Source: Haloferax sp046557615 (lineage in GTDB: Archaea > Halobacteriota > Halobacteria > Halobacteriales > Haloferacaceae). From it: a stretch of 64,000 nt of DNA. This document shows, one piece after another, positions 31,938-40,860 of the stretch. Below the pieces are notes generated by a model. That model was not told where the DNA came from. It ran no database searches and saw only the letters and a list, made by a program, of their open reading frames with translations. The number at the start of each line of letters is the position of its first letter. Within the stretch, counting starts at the first letter, position 1. The translations under genes were made by a program, and so were the position numbers. The stretch covers positions 91,303 through 155,302 of the forward strand of contig NZ_JBKIII010000004.1 of NCBI RefSeq assembly GCF_046557615.1, in the 5' to 3' direction.

Positions 31938-32585
31938 GTGTACGAAGCGACGTTTTCCATCCGAGACGAGAGTGCGTACGCGGCGGCCACCGCCGAGAGT
32001 TCGGCGACAATCGAACTGTGGTGTAACGACCACTGCGACCTCTTACACATCGGCGATGGGGCCGAAGCAGTCATCGAACGGGTGCGCGAGACCGTGGGTG
32101 TACAGGCAGTCCGAGAACAGGGAAGCGAAGTGGTCGTAGTCACGGCCGACTGCCTTCGACACCACGAGATCGACGACATCGAGGGGTACCTCCACTCTCA
32201 CGGCGTACTGTTGTTGCCGCCGCTTCGGTACCGCGACGGCGCGAAAGTTTGTCGGCTACTGGCCGTGAGTTCGGACGCGATGACGGCGTGTTTCCACGAC
32301 CTCGTCGAGAGCGGCCACGAGGTACACGTCGAATCGAAGCGTGCTATCTCCTTTGCAACCGGCGGCGGGCCACTTTTGGCGCCCACCGACGCGATTCCAA
32401 CGCTGACGGCACGGCAGCGAGAAGCCCTCCGTCTCGCCCACGGGAACGGATACTACGAACTCCCGCGAGGAACCGACACCGAGACGATTGCATCCGAGAT
32501 GGGCGTCTCACGTCGAACCGCCGAAGAGCATCTCAGACGAGCAGAACGGAAGGTCATGTCGTTCGCCATGCAGTACGTGACCTGA
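31938..32585 (+). CDS. Bacterio-opsin-activator (HTH_10) family regulator, probable hut regulator
   Basis: 215 residues from a GTG start at 31938 (VYEATFSIRD), chosen because the preceding residues in frame do not resemble the family and a TATA box sits at the right distance. The N-terminal ~150 residues form the bat-type ligand/sensor region. The C-terminal HTH_10 domain is clear: LTARQREALRLAHGNGYYE then GVSRRTAEEHLRRAERK. It is divergent from hutU and shares the short promoter region with it, so control of the hut operon is likely. Confidence 0.88.
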   Translation: MYEATFSIRDESAYAAATAESSATIELWCNDHCDLLHIGDGAEAVIERVRETVGVQAVREQGSEVVVVTADCLRHHEIDDIEGYLHSHGVLLLPPLRYRDGAKVCRLLAVSSDAMTACFHDLVESGHEVHVESKRAISFATGGGPLLAPTDAIPTLTARQREALRLAHGNGYYELPRGTDTETIASEMGVSRRTAEEHLRRAERKVMSFAMQYVT

Positions 32586-32629
32586 GACGAGAGCGAGAGT
32601 GAGTCGAACCAGGAGAGAAACGAAACCGA

Positions 32630-34150
32630 CTACTCGTCCGCCACTTCGTCGTCTACTTCCGGCGAGTCGGGAATTTGAGCGGCCCGGCTCATGTTGCTGC
32701 GCCACGTCTTGCCCTGTTCGACTTCCGACCGAACCGTGGAGAGTTCGTCCGAGAGTGCCGAGAAGTTCTCGGTGAGACCCAATAGCTCGTCATCGAGTGA
32801 CGACTCTTCGACGAATTTCTCGTCGAATTCACCGAGGCGTGCTTCTAACTCAGATTCAGATACGGCGCGGTTTTCGAGCAATTCGACCTGTTCTTCGATT
32901 GATTCGAGGGCTGCATTCGTAGCCGACAGCGCCTCGTCGACTTCGGTCAGGTCGCGTCGCATCTCGTCGGAGTCGTCTTGGAGGTCCGACAGCAGTTGTT
33001 CTGCGGTTCCGTTCTCGTCGATGAAGTCCTCCAAGGCGTCGGTGTAGACTGCAAGGTCGTCCATACGGGTTCGGACGTTCTGAAGCCGTGCTTCCAGCGA
33101 ATTCGGCGTCGAAATACCGAGTGATTTCCGGATAACTTCGGCATCGTCGTCAGAGAGGTTGCCACTGGAGAGTTCGGCGACAAGCGACGCAACGACGCTT
33201 TCAGTCGGAGGTTCTGGCTCGAAATCGCTCTCAGATTCCGGGCTGGGGTCGACTTCCGAGTTGGGTTTGGGATTCGATTCCGAGTCGTCTTCGGAGAGTG
33301 ACTGTTCGACGCTGACTTCGACTGCAGTGCTGTCCGTGTGCAAGTCGTTATCGTCGTCAAAACTGGAGTCGCCTTTGTCATTGGATTCGGGGCTATCTGC
33401 CGAATCGGCATCCGAGCCGTTCGAATCGTCTGTCTCTTCGGCACGGGTCACCGCAGTCTCCGACTGGTCTTGGAGTTCTCTCGGACCGAACGACTCGGGT
33501 TCCTCCGGACCGAGTGGTCGCTCGTCGGCGGGGCGCACGTCAGTGCCGACGAACCGAAGTTCGTCCGAGTCGTCGCCGTTTTCACTGCCTTCGGCTGATT
33601 CGAACTCGCCGTTCGTTGCCTCGTCAGGGTCGTCTACGCGTGGAATGAGGTCGTCGAAGTCGCCGCTTCGCTTGGTCGCTGATTGGTTTTCGGTCGGTTC
33701 GTCGTTCGTCGTCGATTGGTCACTGGTCATTGTCTCACTGTGAGTGTCGCCGCTCGGTGGTTCGTCATCGACCGGGTGGACTTCCACAGCCGGGTCGGTG
33801 AGAAACGATTCAACCTGCGTCGCGTCGAGCCCTTTGGCTCCGTAGATGGTGAACGAGGTTCCGTCGGGTTCGAGTACGTCAGTGAATGCGACCATCCCGT
33901 CCTCGTGTTTGCGCCACTTGTCGCCGCCGTACTTCGGGTGCGGACCGAGGTCGTCGAGTGGAATCCCTGCGGGAACGTCCTCGACGAAGTGGACTACGAC
34001 AGCGTCGTCTCGTTGGGATGTGAATTCCAGTTGAGTGACAGAGAGACGCGCATTATCGGCGGTCCACACCGAAGACTCGGCGGAGACACCATCGACTGTT
34101 TTCCTCGACGTTTCGCTCACTTGCCCCATCTCACCGAACGAAAGGGTCAC
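32630..34150 (-). CDS. Unrecognised acidic protein with C-terminal coiled coil
   Basis: 506 residues that I cannot assign to a named family. Residues 1 to about 135 look folded (LSVTQLEFTSQRDDAVVVHF; HPKYGGDKWRKHEDG; FTIYGAKGLDATQVESFL). Residues about 140-330 are a low-complexity Asp/Glu/Ser-rich segment, very probably disordered. Residues about 340-490 are heptad-like (LEARLQNVRTRMDDLAVYTDALEDFI; ALESIEEQVELLENRA) and predict a long coiled coil. No signal peptide or membrane segment. Its start overlaps the stop of the 34147 gene by four bases, so it is the last gene of a four-gene operon. A scaffold or partition-like role is only a guess. Confidence 0.8.
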   Translation of the reverse strand: MTLSFGEMGQVSETSRKTVDGVSAESSVWTADNARLSVTQLEFTSQRDDAVVVHFVEDVPAGIPLDDLGPHPKYGGDKWRKHEDGMVAFTDVLEPDGTSFTIYGAKGLDATQVESFLTDPAVEVHPVDDEPPSGDTHSETMTSDQSTTNDEPTENQSATKRSGDFDDLIPRVDDPDEATNGEFESAEGSENGDDSDELRFVGTDVRPADERPLGPEEPESFGPRELQDQSETAVTRAEETDDSNGSDADSADSPESNDKGDSSFDDDNDLHTDSTAVEVSVEQSLSEDDSESNPKPNSEVDPSPESESDFEPEPPTESVVASLVAELSSGNLSDDDAEVIRKSLGISTPNSLEARLQNVRTRMDDLAVYTDALEDFIDENGTAEQLLSDLQDDSDEMRRDLTEVDEALSATNAALESIEEQVELLENRAVSESELEARLGEFDEKFVEESSLDDELLGLTENFSALSDELSTVRSEVEQGKTWRSNMSRAAQIPDSPEVDDEVADE

Positions 34151-34563
34151 ACCGCCACCTCCTGTGCCGCAATCGCCTGCTCGATTGTCTGCCGAATCAA
34201 CGCAACATCTTCCGTCTCAGCAGGGAACTTCCACCGCCGTTGGATGGCCCCCGCGTCGTCCACGAGGAACACGTGGCCTCGGTCGCTGGTCATCGGGTCC
34301 ACGACGGCGTTGCCAACGTCGATAACGACGTACACACCGAGTCCCTCGATGAACTGCAACCACGAGATGTCGGTCAAGACCTGCGAAACCACATCGCCGG
34401 TGGAGTGCTGGTCGTCACAGAGGAACACGAGTAACGAGAGTTGGTCGTCACACGTGTCGTGCTGTCCAAGCGGCGGAGATTCACACGACGAATCGAACAG
34501 TTCGTCTACGTGGTCGAACTCGTCTGATTGAGACACGCTAGTCCCCTCCAGTTCGGTGGTCAT
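34147..34563 (-). CDS. Unrecognised 138-aa cytoplasmic protein
   Basis: No family recognised. The first ~35 residues are acidic and Ser-rich with three Cys; the remainder reads as an alpha/beta domain (QLSLLVFLCDDQHSTGD; VYVVIDVGNAVVDPM; GHVFLVDDAGAIQRRWKFP) with a C-terminal helix. The FLCDDQHS and VFLVDDAGAI strands hint at a thioredoxin-like or two-beta-strand fold but no redox motif is present. It is coupled to the 506-residue coiled-coil gene behind it (4-base overlap). Confidence 0.75.
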   Translation of the reverse strand: MTTELEGTSVSQSDEFDHVDELFDSSCESPPLGQHDTCDDQLSLLVFLCDDQHSTGDVVSQVLTDISWLQFIEGLGVYVVIDVGNAVVDPMTSDRGHVFLVDDAGAIQRRWKFPAETEDVALIRQTIEQAIAAQEVAV

Positions 34564-34720
34564 CCGTTGGTTCTCGGTGGTCTACAGACTCTTGGCGGTC
34601 CCTCGATTGCAGGTACGCCATCGGGACGCTCCGAAGTACATCCGCTCGATTGGGTGTCTCCCGCGAGAGTAACCGGATGCTACCGAACTCAGGTCTGGTG
34701 TTCTGCTCGTCAGTTGGCAT
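34538..34720 (-). CDS. Possible small protein of the unknown operon (60 aa)
   Basis: A 60-codon frame that fills the only gap in the operon: it overlaps the end of the secreted-protein gene by 11 bases and the start of the 138-residue gene by 26 bases. The product is charged (Arg, Asp, Glu, Pro) with no hydrophobic core segment, LRSVPMAYLQSRDRQ being the most regular part. Coding status rests on operon packing alone. Confidence 0.4.
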   Translation of the reverse strand: MPTDEQNTRPEFGSIRLLSRETPNRADVLRSVPMAYLQSRDRQESVDHREPTDDHRTGGD

Positions 34721-35366
34721 TGCCGTTCACCTTCCCACCGACACCAGACCCACGAGGAACGTTCTGTACAGCCACCGTGAACACCGTACTCGATTGCGTC
34801 GAGACGTTCTTTCCGCTGGACTCGTAGACGACCGAACGCACGCGGATGTGTACGTCAGTCGTCTCGGAACTGCCGTCTGCCTTCGACCTGAACGCCGACT
34901 TCGAGAACGAGTCTTTCCCGCTCAAGAGCGACCGGGGTTTGAACGCGTACGAGACGGTTCCGTTGAGACCGGATGCATCGACCTGTTTCGACGCGACGTG
35001 GCTCCACGATGTGCCATCCAGACTCGCCTCGACAGTCACTGTGACGTTCGCTGCAGTCTGTTCGAGGCCTTCATACGAGACTGTCCCGCTGGGAGCGACG
35101 GTGATGCTCGTCAACTGCCCATTGTGAGAGACGACCGTTTCGTCAGTCGCGGTCAACGTGGTCTGCGCCGACGCCGAGGGCACTAGCAACCCGGTTCCTG
35201 CGATAACTATCGAAAACGCGAGTAATAGCGCGCATACCCTCCTGAACAGCGGTTCGGAGGTTCGACGTGAACCTGACCTGCCCACCCCAGGGACGGTCGA
35301 GTCAGTGAGGTCCACCCACTCGAACTCCGATTCGTCGGAATTATTGTCAATTCTTTGTCCACCCAT
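34710..35366 (-). CDS. Exported beta-rich protein with internal signal segment
   Basis: 218 residues. A cytoplasmic N-terminal region of about 40 residues precedes a strong hydrophobic segment (CALLLAFSIVIAGTGLLV, about residues 44-61) ending with a signal-peptidase-like SASA site before QTTLTA. The mature ~148 residues are Ser/Thr/Val-rich and predict an immunoglobulin-like beta sandwich (TVTVEASLDGTSWSHVASKQ). The unusually long pre-signal stretch suggests either a downstream start or a membrane-anchored form. First gene of the unknown operon that runs to 32630. Confidence 0.75.
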   Translation of the reverse strand: MGGQRIDNNSDESEFEWVDLTDSTVPGVGRSGSRRTSEPLFRRVCALLLAFSIVIAGTGLLVPSASAQTTLTATDETVVSHNGQLTSITVAPSGTVSYEGLEQTAANVTVTVEASLDGTSWSHVASKQVDASGLNGTVSYAFKPRSLLSGKDSFSKSAFRSKADGSSETTDVHIRVRSVVYESSGKNVSTQSSTVFTVAVQNVPRGSGVGGKVNGNAN

Positions 35367-35590
35367 AGAAGAAAGTCACGTGTAGAGATATGTTGGTAAG
35401 ACACACAATAACAGGGGCAAAATATCTAGTTTAACGTCGTATAACTCGTTGAGAAATCGATAGACTCCAGCACAATATAGAAGGAAATCCCGAGTATTAG
35501 TCAGTAAGTGGTACACAATTTTCACTCGGTCGAATACCGGTGTGCGCACACAATCGTAACCCACTGGTATCACCTCCCTATACGGAAAGT

Positions 35591-36769
35591 GTGAACCAGA
35601 AGTCTGGAGAGACAGAGCGACTCGTGGCGGGGGACGCCGGGCGGATGTTGATGACCGTCTCGCTGGCGTGGGCCGTCCTCCAGACGGGGCGATTCCTGCT
35701 CTCACCGCTCCTGCCGACGATTATCGCCGATTTGCAGATTACCGAAGCGACCGCGGGGATTGCACTGGCGCTCTTTCAGGGTATCTACGCGATTACGCAG
35801 TACCCCGGTGGCGAGTTCTCCGACCGATGGACGCGGGCGACGCTTATCATCCCCGGTCTGCTCATTCTCGTCCTCGGGTTCGCCACGTTCGGGCTTGCGG
35901 GCGGTCTCGCTGGATTCGTCCTCGCCGCGGCCATCACCGGGTTTGGAAAAGGCCTCTTTGCGATTCCGTCTCGGGCACTCCTCTCGGACCTCTTTGTCGA
36001 ACGTCGCGGGCGGGCACTCGGTCTCTACGCGGCAGGAACCGACCTCGGGGGCCTCGTCGCCTCCGGGCTGGCTATTCTCGCACTCACGTACGCGACGTGG
36101 CAAACACCATTTCTCCCCGTCGCACTCGTGCTCGCTGGCCTCACCGTGCTGTTCGCACTCTGGTCGAACGAGGCAGTCACCGTTGGAGAACCGACCCTCG
36201 ACGTATCGGGGACGATTGGCCGTCTCATCGCAAGTCCCGAACAACGGAAGACGCTCGTCGCCTTCGCGCTGTTCTACTTCATGGTCGGCGGGTTCGTGAA
36301 CTTCTTTCCGACCTACCTCATCGAGACCAAGTCGTTCAGTCCACAGTTAGCGAGTGCGACGTTCGCGCTCGTGTTCGTCGTCGGGATTACCATCAAACCA
36401 ATCGCTGGGGGCCTGAGCGACCGATTCAGACGCGAATCGATTGCCGTCGTGGGCCTGCTCGTCGCGGCGGGCGCACTCGTTGTCCTCTCGCTGGCCGGGT
36501 CGAATATACTCATCTACGTGGCAGTCATCGCGCTCGCTGCGGGCTACAAGATGGAATTTCCCCTCGCCGACGCCATCATCGTAGACAACGCGCCGGACGA
36601 CGAGATGGGCGCAGACCTCGGGGCGGCACGCGCGCTCTTTCTCGGCGCGAACGCGCTCGGCCCGGCGTACGTCGGAATCGTGGCGACGTACGTGAGTTAC
36701 GTCGTCGCTTTCGCTGGGTTCGTCGTCTGCCTGCTCGTCGCCTCGTTCCTGCTCTACGACCGCGACTAG
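35591..36769 (+). CDS. Major facilitator superfamily transporter
   Basis: 392 residues from the GTG at 35591 (VNQKSGET); an in-frame GTG at 35540 is also possible. About 12 hydrophobic helices are visible, with the MFS loop 2-3 signature as GGEFSDRWTRATLI and a repeated half motif GGLSDRFRRESIA after helix 8. LFQGIYAITQYPGG is typical of helix 2. Substrate unknown; the resemblance is to 4-hydroxybenzoate or organic-acid type carriers and drug exporters alike. It converges with the E2-like gene, their stop codons overlapping by four bases. Confidence 0.85.
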   Translation: MNQKSGETERLVAGDAGRMLMTVSLAWAVLQTGRFLLSPLLPTIIADLQITEATAGIALALFQGIYAITQYPGGEFSDRWTRATLIIPGLLILVLGFATFGLAGGLAGFVLAAAITGFGKGLFAIPSRALLSDLFVERRGRALGLYAAGTDLGGLVASGLAILALTYATWQTPFLPVALVLAGLTVLFALWSNEAVTVGEPTLDVSGTIGRLIASPEQRKTLVAFALFYFMVGGFVNFFPTYLIETKSFSPQLASATFALVFVVGITIKPIAGGLSDRFRRESIAVVGLLVAAGALVVLSLAGSNILIYVAVIALAAGYKMEFPLADAIIVDNAPDDEMGADLGAARALFLGANALGPAYVGIVATYVSYVVAFAGFVVCLLVASFLLYDRD

Positions 36770-37557
36770 AATCCGTCAGCCGATTCGAGGCCGGTCGCCC
36801 CTTCGACCAACTCCTTCAGTCGATTGACGAAGCGAGCGGCGGGCGCACCATCCACGACGTCGTGGTCGAACGTCACCGTGAGTGAGAGGTATTCGCGGGG
36901 TTCGATGTCGTCGCCGACGAAGCCTGGTTTTCGGGCGATTCCGCCCACTGTGAGTTGAAGTGTGTAGTTCGTCGGGCTGACTGCCCACCCACCACCTGAG
37001 CCAAACATCCCCACAGACGTTATCGAAACCGTCCCTGCGAGACGCTTCCAGCGACGAGGGGAGACCGTCGGAAGTCGCCAAAGCAACCGACGGATGGGGC
37101 CGGGAAGTCGCAGGCCAAGCGAACCCAACACCGACAACCGACTCTCAGTTGGGGCGGTCTGCGCCGTTCGAATCTCGTCGTGAATCGACCGAAGCGAGCG
37201 TCGGTTCGCGGCTCTGATGACGTGTGGAACGCCAATCGTCTCGCTCCCAATCTCTCGTTCGACCAAGACGTTCACGTCCACGACGTCGAACTGGACGAGT
37301 CGGCCTCGCCAGTCGCGATAGGCGTTGACGTGTGGGTGGTCGTCGATTGCGCGGGCGACGCAGTAGACGAGGAATGCGGTGAACGACGGTTGCTCGCCCG
37401 TTTGCGCCCCCAGTTCGTGGATACGACCTCGGGACTCTGTTACGTCGAACTCGACGAGTCCGTGGATGTTGTTCCGTCCGCCAGCCACCTGCATGTAATC
37501 GGCAGTCGCCCGACGCCGTACCGAAAACGGCTTGAGTATCTCTCCACGCTCGGCCAT
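36766..37557 (-). CDS. Stand-alone 2-oxoacid dehydrogenase E2 catalytic-domain protein
   Basis: 263 residues corresponding only to the chloramphenicol-acetyltransferase-like catalytic domain of dihydrolipoamide acyltransferases: PSFTAFLVYCVARAIDDHPHVNAYRDWRGRL near residues 56-87 and the active-site region LSLTVTFDHDVVDGAPAARF (D-H-D-x-x-D-G in place of the usual DHRxxDG) at the C-terminal end. There is no lipoyl domain and no subunit-binding domain, and no E1 or E3 gene nearby. So it is unlikely to serve a classical dehydrogenase complex; an acyltransferase of another kind is possible. The catalytic His and Asp are retained. Confidence 0.82.
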   Translation of the reverse strand: MAERGEILKPFSVRRRATADYMQVAGGRNNIHGLVEFDVTESRGRIHELGAQTGEQPSFTAFLVYCVARAIDDHPHVNAYRDWRGRLVQFDVVDVNVLVEREIGSETIGVPHVIRAANRRSLRSIHDEIRTAQTAPTESRLSVLGSLGLRLPGPIRRLLWRLPTVSPRRWKRLAGTVSITSVGMFGSGGGWAVSPTNYTLQLTVGGIARKPGFVGDDIEPREYLSLTVTFDHDVVDGAPAARFVNRLKELVEGATGLESADGF

Positions 37558-37620
37558 GCATACAATTGGCTGACAAAAATTATACGTCTTTGCCGAAGGC
37601 GGGCGCGCCGTTCGTGACTC

Positions 37621-38709
37621 TCAGTCCGAAAGCGGCGCTTGCAGTTGCGCCTCTACCTCCGGTTCGACATCGACTGCGCCGTCTGCGAAGACGACACCGT
37701 GGGCCCCCTCGCGTGCTTGCGCGCTCGCAGCGACGCGAATGAACGCCGCCTTCTCGCGGGCTTCGGGGATGGTGTGGCCACCGCAGTAGCTCACACCCGA
37801 GCGGAGTCCGGCGAGGAACTCGGTGACGAGTGGTTTGAGTGGTCCCTTGTACGGCGTGAGTGCTTGGACGCCTTCACCGGCGTCGACGTCGCTGTCTTTG
37901 TCGTCGCGGTCGGTCGCGGCCTCCGTCGAAGCCATGCCGCGAGAGCGTTTGTACTGGTTCCCATCGACCGAGACGACGGTACCGGGTGCTTCGTCCGTCC
38001 CGGCGAAGAAACTCCCCATCATCACGCTGTCAGCGCCCGCCATGAGCGCCTTCGCGGCGTCGCCCGAGGTTTGAATCCCGCCGTCGGCCATGACGGTGAT
38101 TCCGAGTTCGTGTGCGCGCTCGGCGCAGTCTGAGACGGCAGTGAGTTGCGGGAATCCGGCACCTGCGACTTCGCGCGTCGTGCAGTGTGAGCCCGGGCCG
38201 ACACCGACTTTTACGCAGTCTGCGCCTGCTTCGTAGAGGTCTTCGACCGCTTCGGGAGTGACGACGTTTCCGGCGACGATTTCGGGGTCGAACTCCTCGC
38301 GGATTCGAGCCACGGCGTCCAGACACCGCTCCATGTGCCCGTGAGCGATATCCATCACGATGGCGTCGGCACCGGCATCGAGGAGTGCCTCGGTGCGGGC
38401 GAGATAGTCCTCGTTGATGCCGACTGCGCCCGCGACGGTGCCGCCCTGTTCGGCGACGTGGCGAACGTGTTCGGCCTGCTCGTCGATATCGAGGAAGCGG
38501 TGGACGACGCCGAGGCCGCCGAGGTTCGAGAGCGTCGTGGCGAGTTCGGCTTCCGTCACCGTGTCCATGGCCGCGCTCACCAGCGGTGTGTCGATGGTGA
38601 GGTTCGGCGTGATGTTGGTCGAGAGGTCCACATCCTGTCTGCTATCGACCGCAGAGCGCTGTGGAACCAGCAATGCATCTCCATACGAGAGACCTGTGCG
38701 AATCTCCAT
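37621..38709 (-). CDS. IMP dehydrogenase / GMP reductase family protein (GMP-reductase-like)
   Basis: 362 residues from the ATG at 38709 (MEIRTGLSYGDALL). The TIM barrel has the catalytic Cys loop in GVGPGSHCTTREV, the phosphate-binding MADGGIQTSGDAAKALMAGAD and the flap QYKRSRGMAS. It lacks the CBS domains of most IMP dehydrogenases, and the GVSYCGGHTIPEAREKAAFIRV ending is more like GMP reductase. It would link GMP and IMP pools. Upstream is a gene-poor 375-base stretch before the GlmU-type gene. Confidence 0.85.
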   Translation of the reverse strand: MEIRTGLSYGDALLVPQRSAVDSRQDVDLSTNITPNLTIDTPLVSAAMDTVTEAELATTLSNLGGLGVVHRFLDIDEQAEHVRHVAEQGGTVAGAVGINEDYLARTEALLDAGADAIVMDIAHGHMERCLDAVARIREEFDPEIVAGNVVTPEAVEDLYEAGADCVKVGVGPGSHCTTREVAGAGFPQLTAVSDCAERAHELGITVMADGGIQTSGDAAKALMAGADSVMMGSFFAGTDEAPGTVVSVDGNQYKRSRGMASTEAATDRDDKDSDVDAGEGVQALTPYKGPLKPLVTEFLAGLRSGVSYCGGHTIPEAREKAAFIRVAASAQAREGAHGVVFADGAVDVEPEVEAQLQAPLSD

Positions 38710-39084
38710 TGTAACCCTCCACAGCGAAGGGGTGTGGGATAATAATTCCGCGGGACGCGGAGGGGGTCGCCGCGGAACGAAAATATTACCTGCTGGGTTG
38801 CATCTGTTCACTAACACACGGTGCCGCGTTTCGTGCGAATCTCCAACCAATTGTAACCCTAAATTTTCGTGCTTCGCGGCCCGTGTGGGCTACTTTGTCC
38901 TGAGCGACTGCGACGCGCAGTGTCACGAAAAGGCCGCTTGACGACTCTTCACGCAGAGCAACCGCCGAGCCACGCTCCCCAATTAGTCGGTATTCATATG
39001 ATATGTGACATCACCGTAGATTCCATCGAGGCAGATAATCACGTGGACGGAAGACATTTGCGTCACGCCGTCTCTCAAATACAC
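38710..39084. other. Divergent promoter region between the GMP-reductase-like gene and the GlmU-type gene
   Basis: No gene recognised. AT-rich patches (GATAATAATTCCG near 38738 and AAATATTACC near 38781) could be the promoter elements of the minus-strand gene, and ATTCATATGATATG near 38991-39004 for the plus-strand gene. Confidence 0.4.
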
Positions 39085-40293
39085 ATGCAAACTGTCATTC
39101 TCGCTGCCGGGCGCGGAACCCGGATGCGCCCGCTTACTGACCGGCGTCCGAAGCCGATGCTTCCGGTCGCCGACAAGCCACTCGTCGGTCACACGGCCGA
39201 CGCCGCTATCGAAGCAGGTGCAACGAAGCTCACGATTGTCGTCGGATACGAGGCAGCCGACGTTCGTGCGTACTTCGGCGAGGAGCGAGCAGGCGTCCCC
39301 GTGGAGTTTGCAGTCCAAGAAAAGCAGCGAGGGACCGCGCACGCGGTTCGCGCCGCCGTGGACCACATCGACGCTGGCGAACCGTTCGTCGTCCTCAACG
39401 GTGACGCACTCTACGACGTGCCGACGCTCTCGACGATGTACGAAGGGACGCCCGCAGTCGGGTCCTACCGAGTTGACAACCCGAGTTCGTACGGCGTCCT
39501 CGACACCGACGACGAGGGCTACGTGGCGGGTGTGGTCGAAAAGCCCGAGAATCCGCCGTCAGATCTCATCAACGCCGGGTCGTACGTCTTCCCAAGCGAA
39601 GCACGCGAGTGGCTCGACGTCGAAGAGAGCGAGCGCGGCGAACTCGAACTGACCGACGTCCTCGACAAGATGTGCGCCGAGTACGACGTTCGCGCCGTTC
39701 CCTTCGAGCGATGGCTCGACGTGGGCCGTCCATGGGAACTCCTCGAAGCGAACGAGTGGGCGCTCGAATCGCTCGAAACCCGACTCGATGGTGACGTCTC
39801 CGACGGCGCTGAGTTCGACGGCCCGCTCGTGGTCGAAGCGGGTGCGACAGTCAAATCCGGCGTCGTCATCGAAGGGCCGACGCTCATTCGCGACGGGGCG
39901 ACGGTCGGCCCGAACTGCTACATCCGCGGGAAGACCGTGGTCGGCGAAGGTGCGAAAATCGGTAACGCGGTCGAAGTCAAAAACAGCGTCCTGATGGAGG
40001 GTGCGACCGTCGGCCATCTCTCCTACGTGGGTGACAGCGTTCTCGGTCGCGACGTGAACTTCGGCGCAGGGACGAAAGTTGCGAACCTCCGCCACGACGG
40101 CAAGTCGGTGCGACAGATGCTCAAAGGCGAACTCGTCTCGACGGGCCGCCGAAAGTACGGCGTCGTCTTCGGCGACGAGGCGAAGACGGGAATCAACACC
40201 TCGTTGAACGCGGGTGTACGACTCCCGACCGAAGGAAGTACGAAACCCGGTGAAGTCGTCCTCTACGACAAAATCGAGGAGAAATCGAAGTGA
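39085..40293 (+). CDS. glmU: Bifunctional sugar-1-phosphate nucleotidylyltransferase/acetyltransferase (GlmU type)
   Basis: 402 residues. The N-terminal nucleotidyltransferase begins MQTVILAAGRGTRMRPLTD with the catalytic Arg and Lys-containing RRPKPMLPVADKPL, and the C-terminal third is a left-handed beta-helix of hexapeptide repeats (GATVKSGVVIEGPTLIRDGA; GKTVVGEGAKIGNAVEVKNS). Archaeal GlmU-type enzymes make UDP-GlcNAc or dTDP-sugars. The start at 39085 is the family start. A second paralogue is encoded at 46485-47654 together with glmS. Confidence 0.87.
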   Translation: MQTVILAAGRGTRMRPLTDRRPKPMLPVADKPLVGHTADAAIEAGATKLTIVVGYEAADVRAYFGEERAGVPVEFAVQEKQRGTAHAVRAAVDHIDAGEPFVVLNGDALYDVPTLSTMYEGTPAVGSYRVDNPSSYGVLDTDDEGYVAGVVEKPENPPSDLINAGSYVFPSEAREWLDVEESERGELELTDVLDKMCAEYDVRAVPFERWLDVGRPWELLEANEWALESLETRLDGDVSDGAEFDGPLVVEAGATVKSGVVIEGPTLIRDGATVGPNCYIRGKTVVGEGAKIGNAVEVKNSVLMEGATVGHLSYVGDSVLGRDVNFGAGTKVANLRHDGKSVRQMLKGELVSTGRRKYGVVFGDEAKTGINTSLNAGVRLPTEGSTKPGEVVLYDKIEEKSK

Positions 40294-40386
40294 TGAATCG
40301 AGAGACAACGTCGGGACTGTCCGCGAAACCGGCGCAAAAGTGGCTCACCGTGAAGTCTAAAACGGATGAAAACCGAAACGTAGTGT

Positions 40387-40830
40387 ATGTCGAATAGCAG
40401 CCGATTCGTCGTTGCAACGCACGTGCTTACGAATCTGGCCGGGAAGCGCGGCGAGCGGCTGTCGTCCGACCGCCTCGCCTGGAGTGTCAATACGAACCCA
40501 GTCGTCATTCGACAACTGTTGTGTTCGCTTCGAGAAGCAGACCTCGTAGACTCCAAGCGCGGCCCAACTGGCGGATTCACGCTCGCAGACGACCCGGCGA
40601 CGATTACGCTCCGAGACATCTACGAAGCCGTCGAAGACCCAGAACCGTTCTGTTACCACACGAGCGAACCGAACGACGAGTGTACGGTTGGACAGCACAT
40701 CCAACCAGTGCTGGGCGACCTGCTCCAACCATCGATTACGGCCATGCTCGAAGAACTCGACTCGGTGACCGTCGCCGACGTGTACGAGTCGATTGCCGAC
40801 GCGGCTGGAACTGAACAGCTCGAAGCGTAA
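40387..40830 (+). CDS. Rrf2-family transcriptional regulator
   Basis: 147 residues with an N-terminal winged helix (FVVATHVLTNLAGKRGERLSS; NTNPVVIRQLLCSLREADLVDS; GPTGGFTLADDP), the Rrf2 signature GPxGG being clear. After it comes FCYHTSEPNDECTVGQHIQP with two Cys, fewer than the three Cys of iron-sulfur Rrf2 proteins, and like the YwnA subfamily. It may respond to oxidants or electrophiles. It converges with the HxlR gene at 40861. Confidence 0.88.
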   Translation: MSNSSRFVVATHVLTNLAGKRGERLSSDRLAWSVNTNPVVIRQLLCSLREADLVDSKRGPTGGFTLADDPATITLRDIYEAVEDPEPFCYHTSEPNDECTVGQHIQPVLGDLLQPSITAMLEELDSVTVADVYESIADAAGTEQLEA

Positions 40831-40860
40831 ACTCGGCGAGCGAAAATCTTTCGGCGTTTT

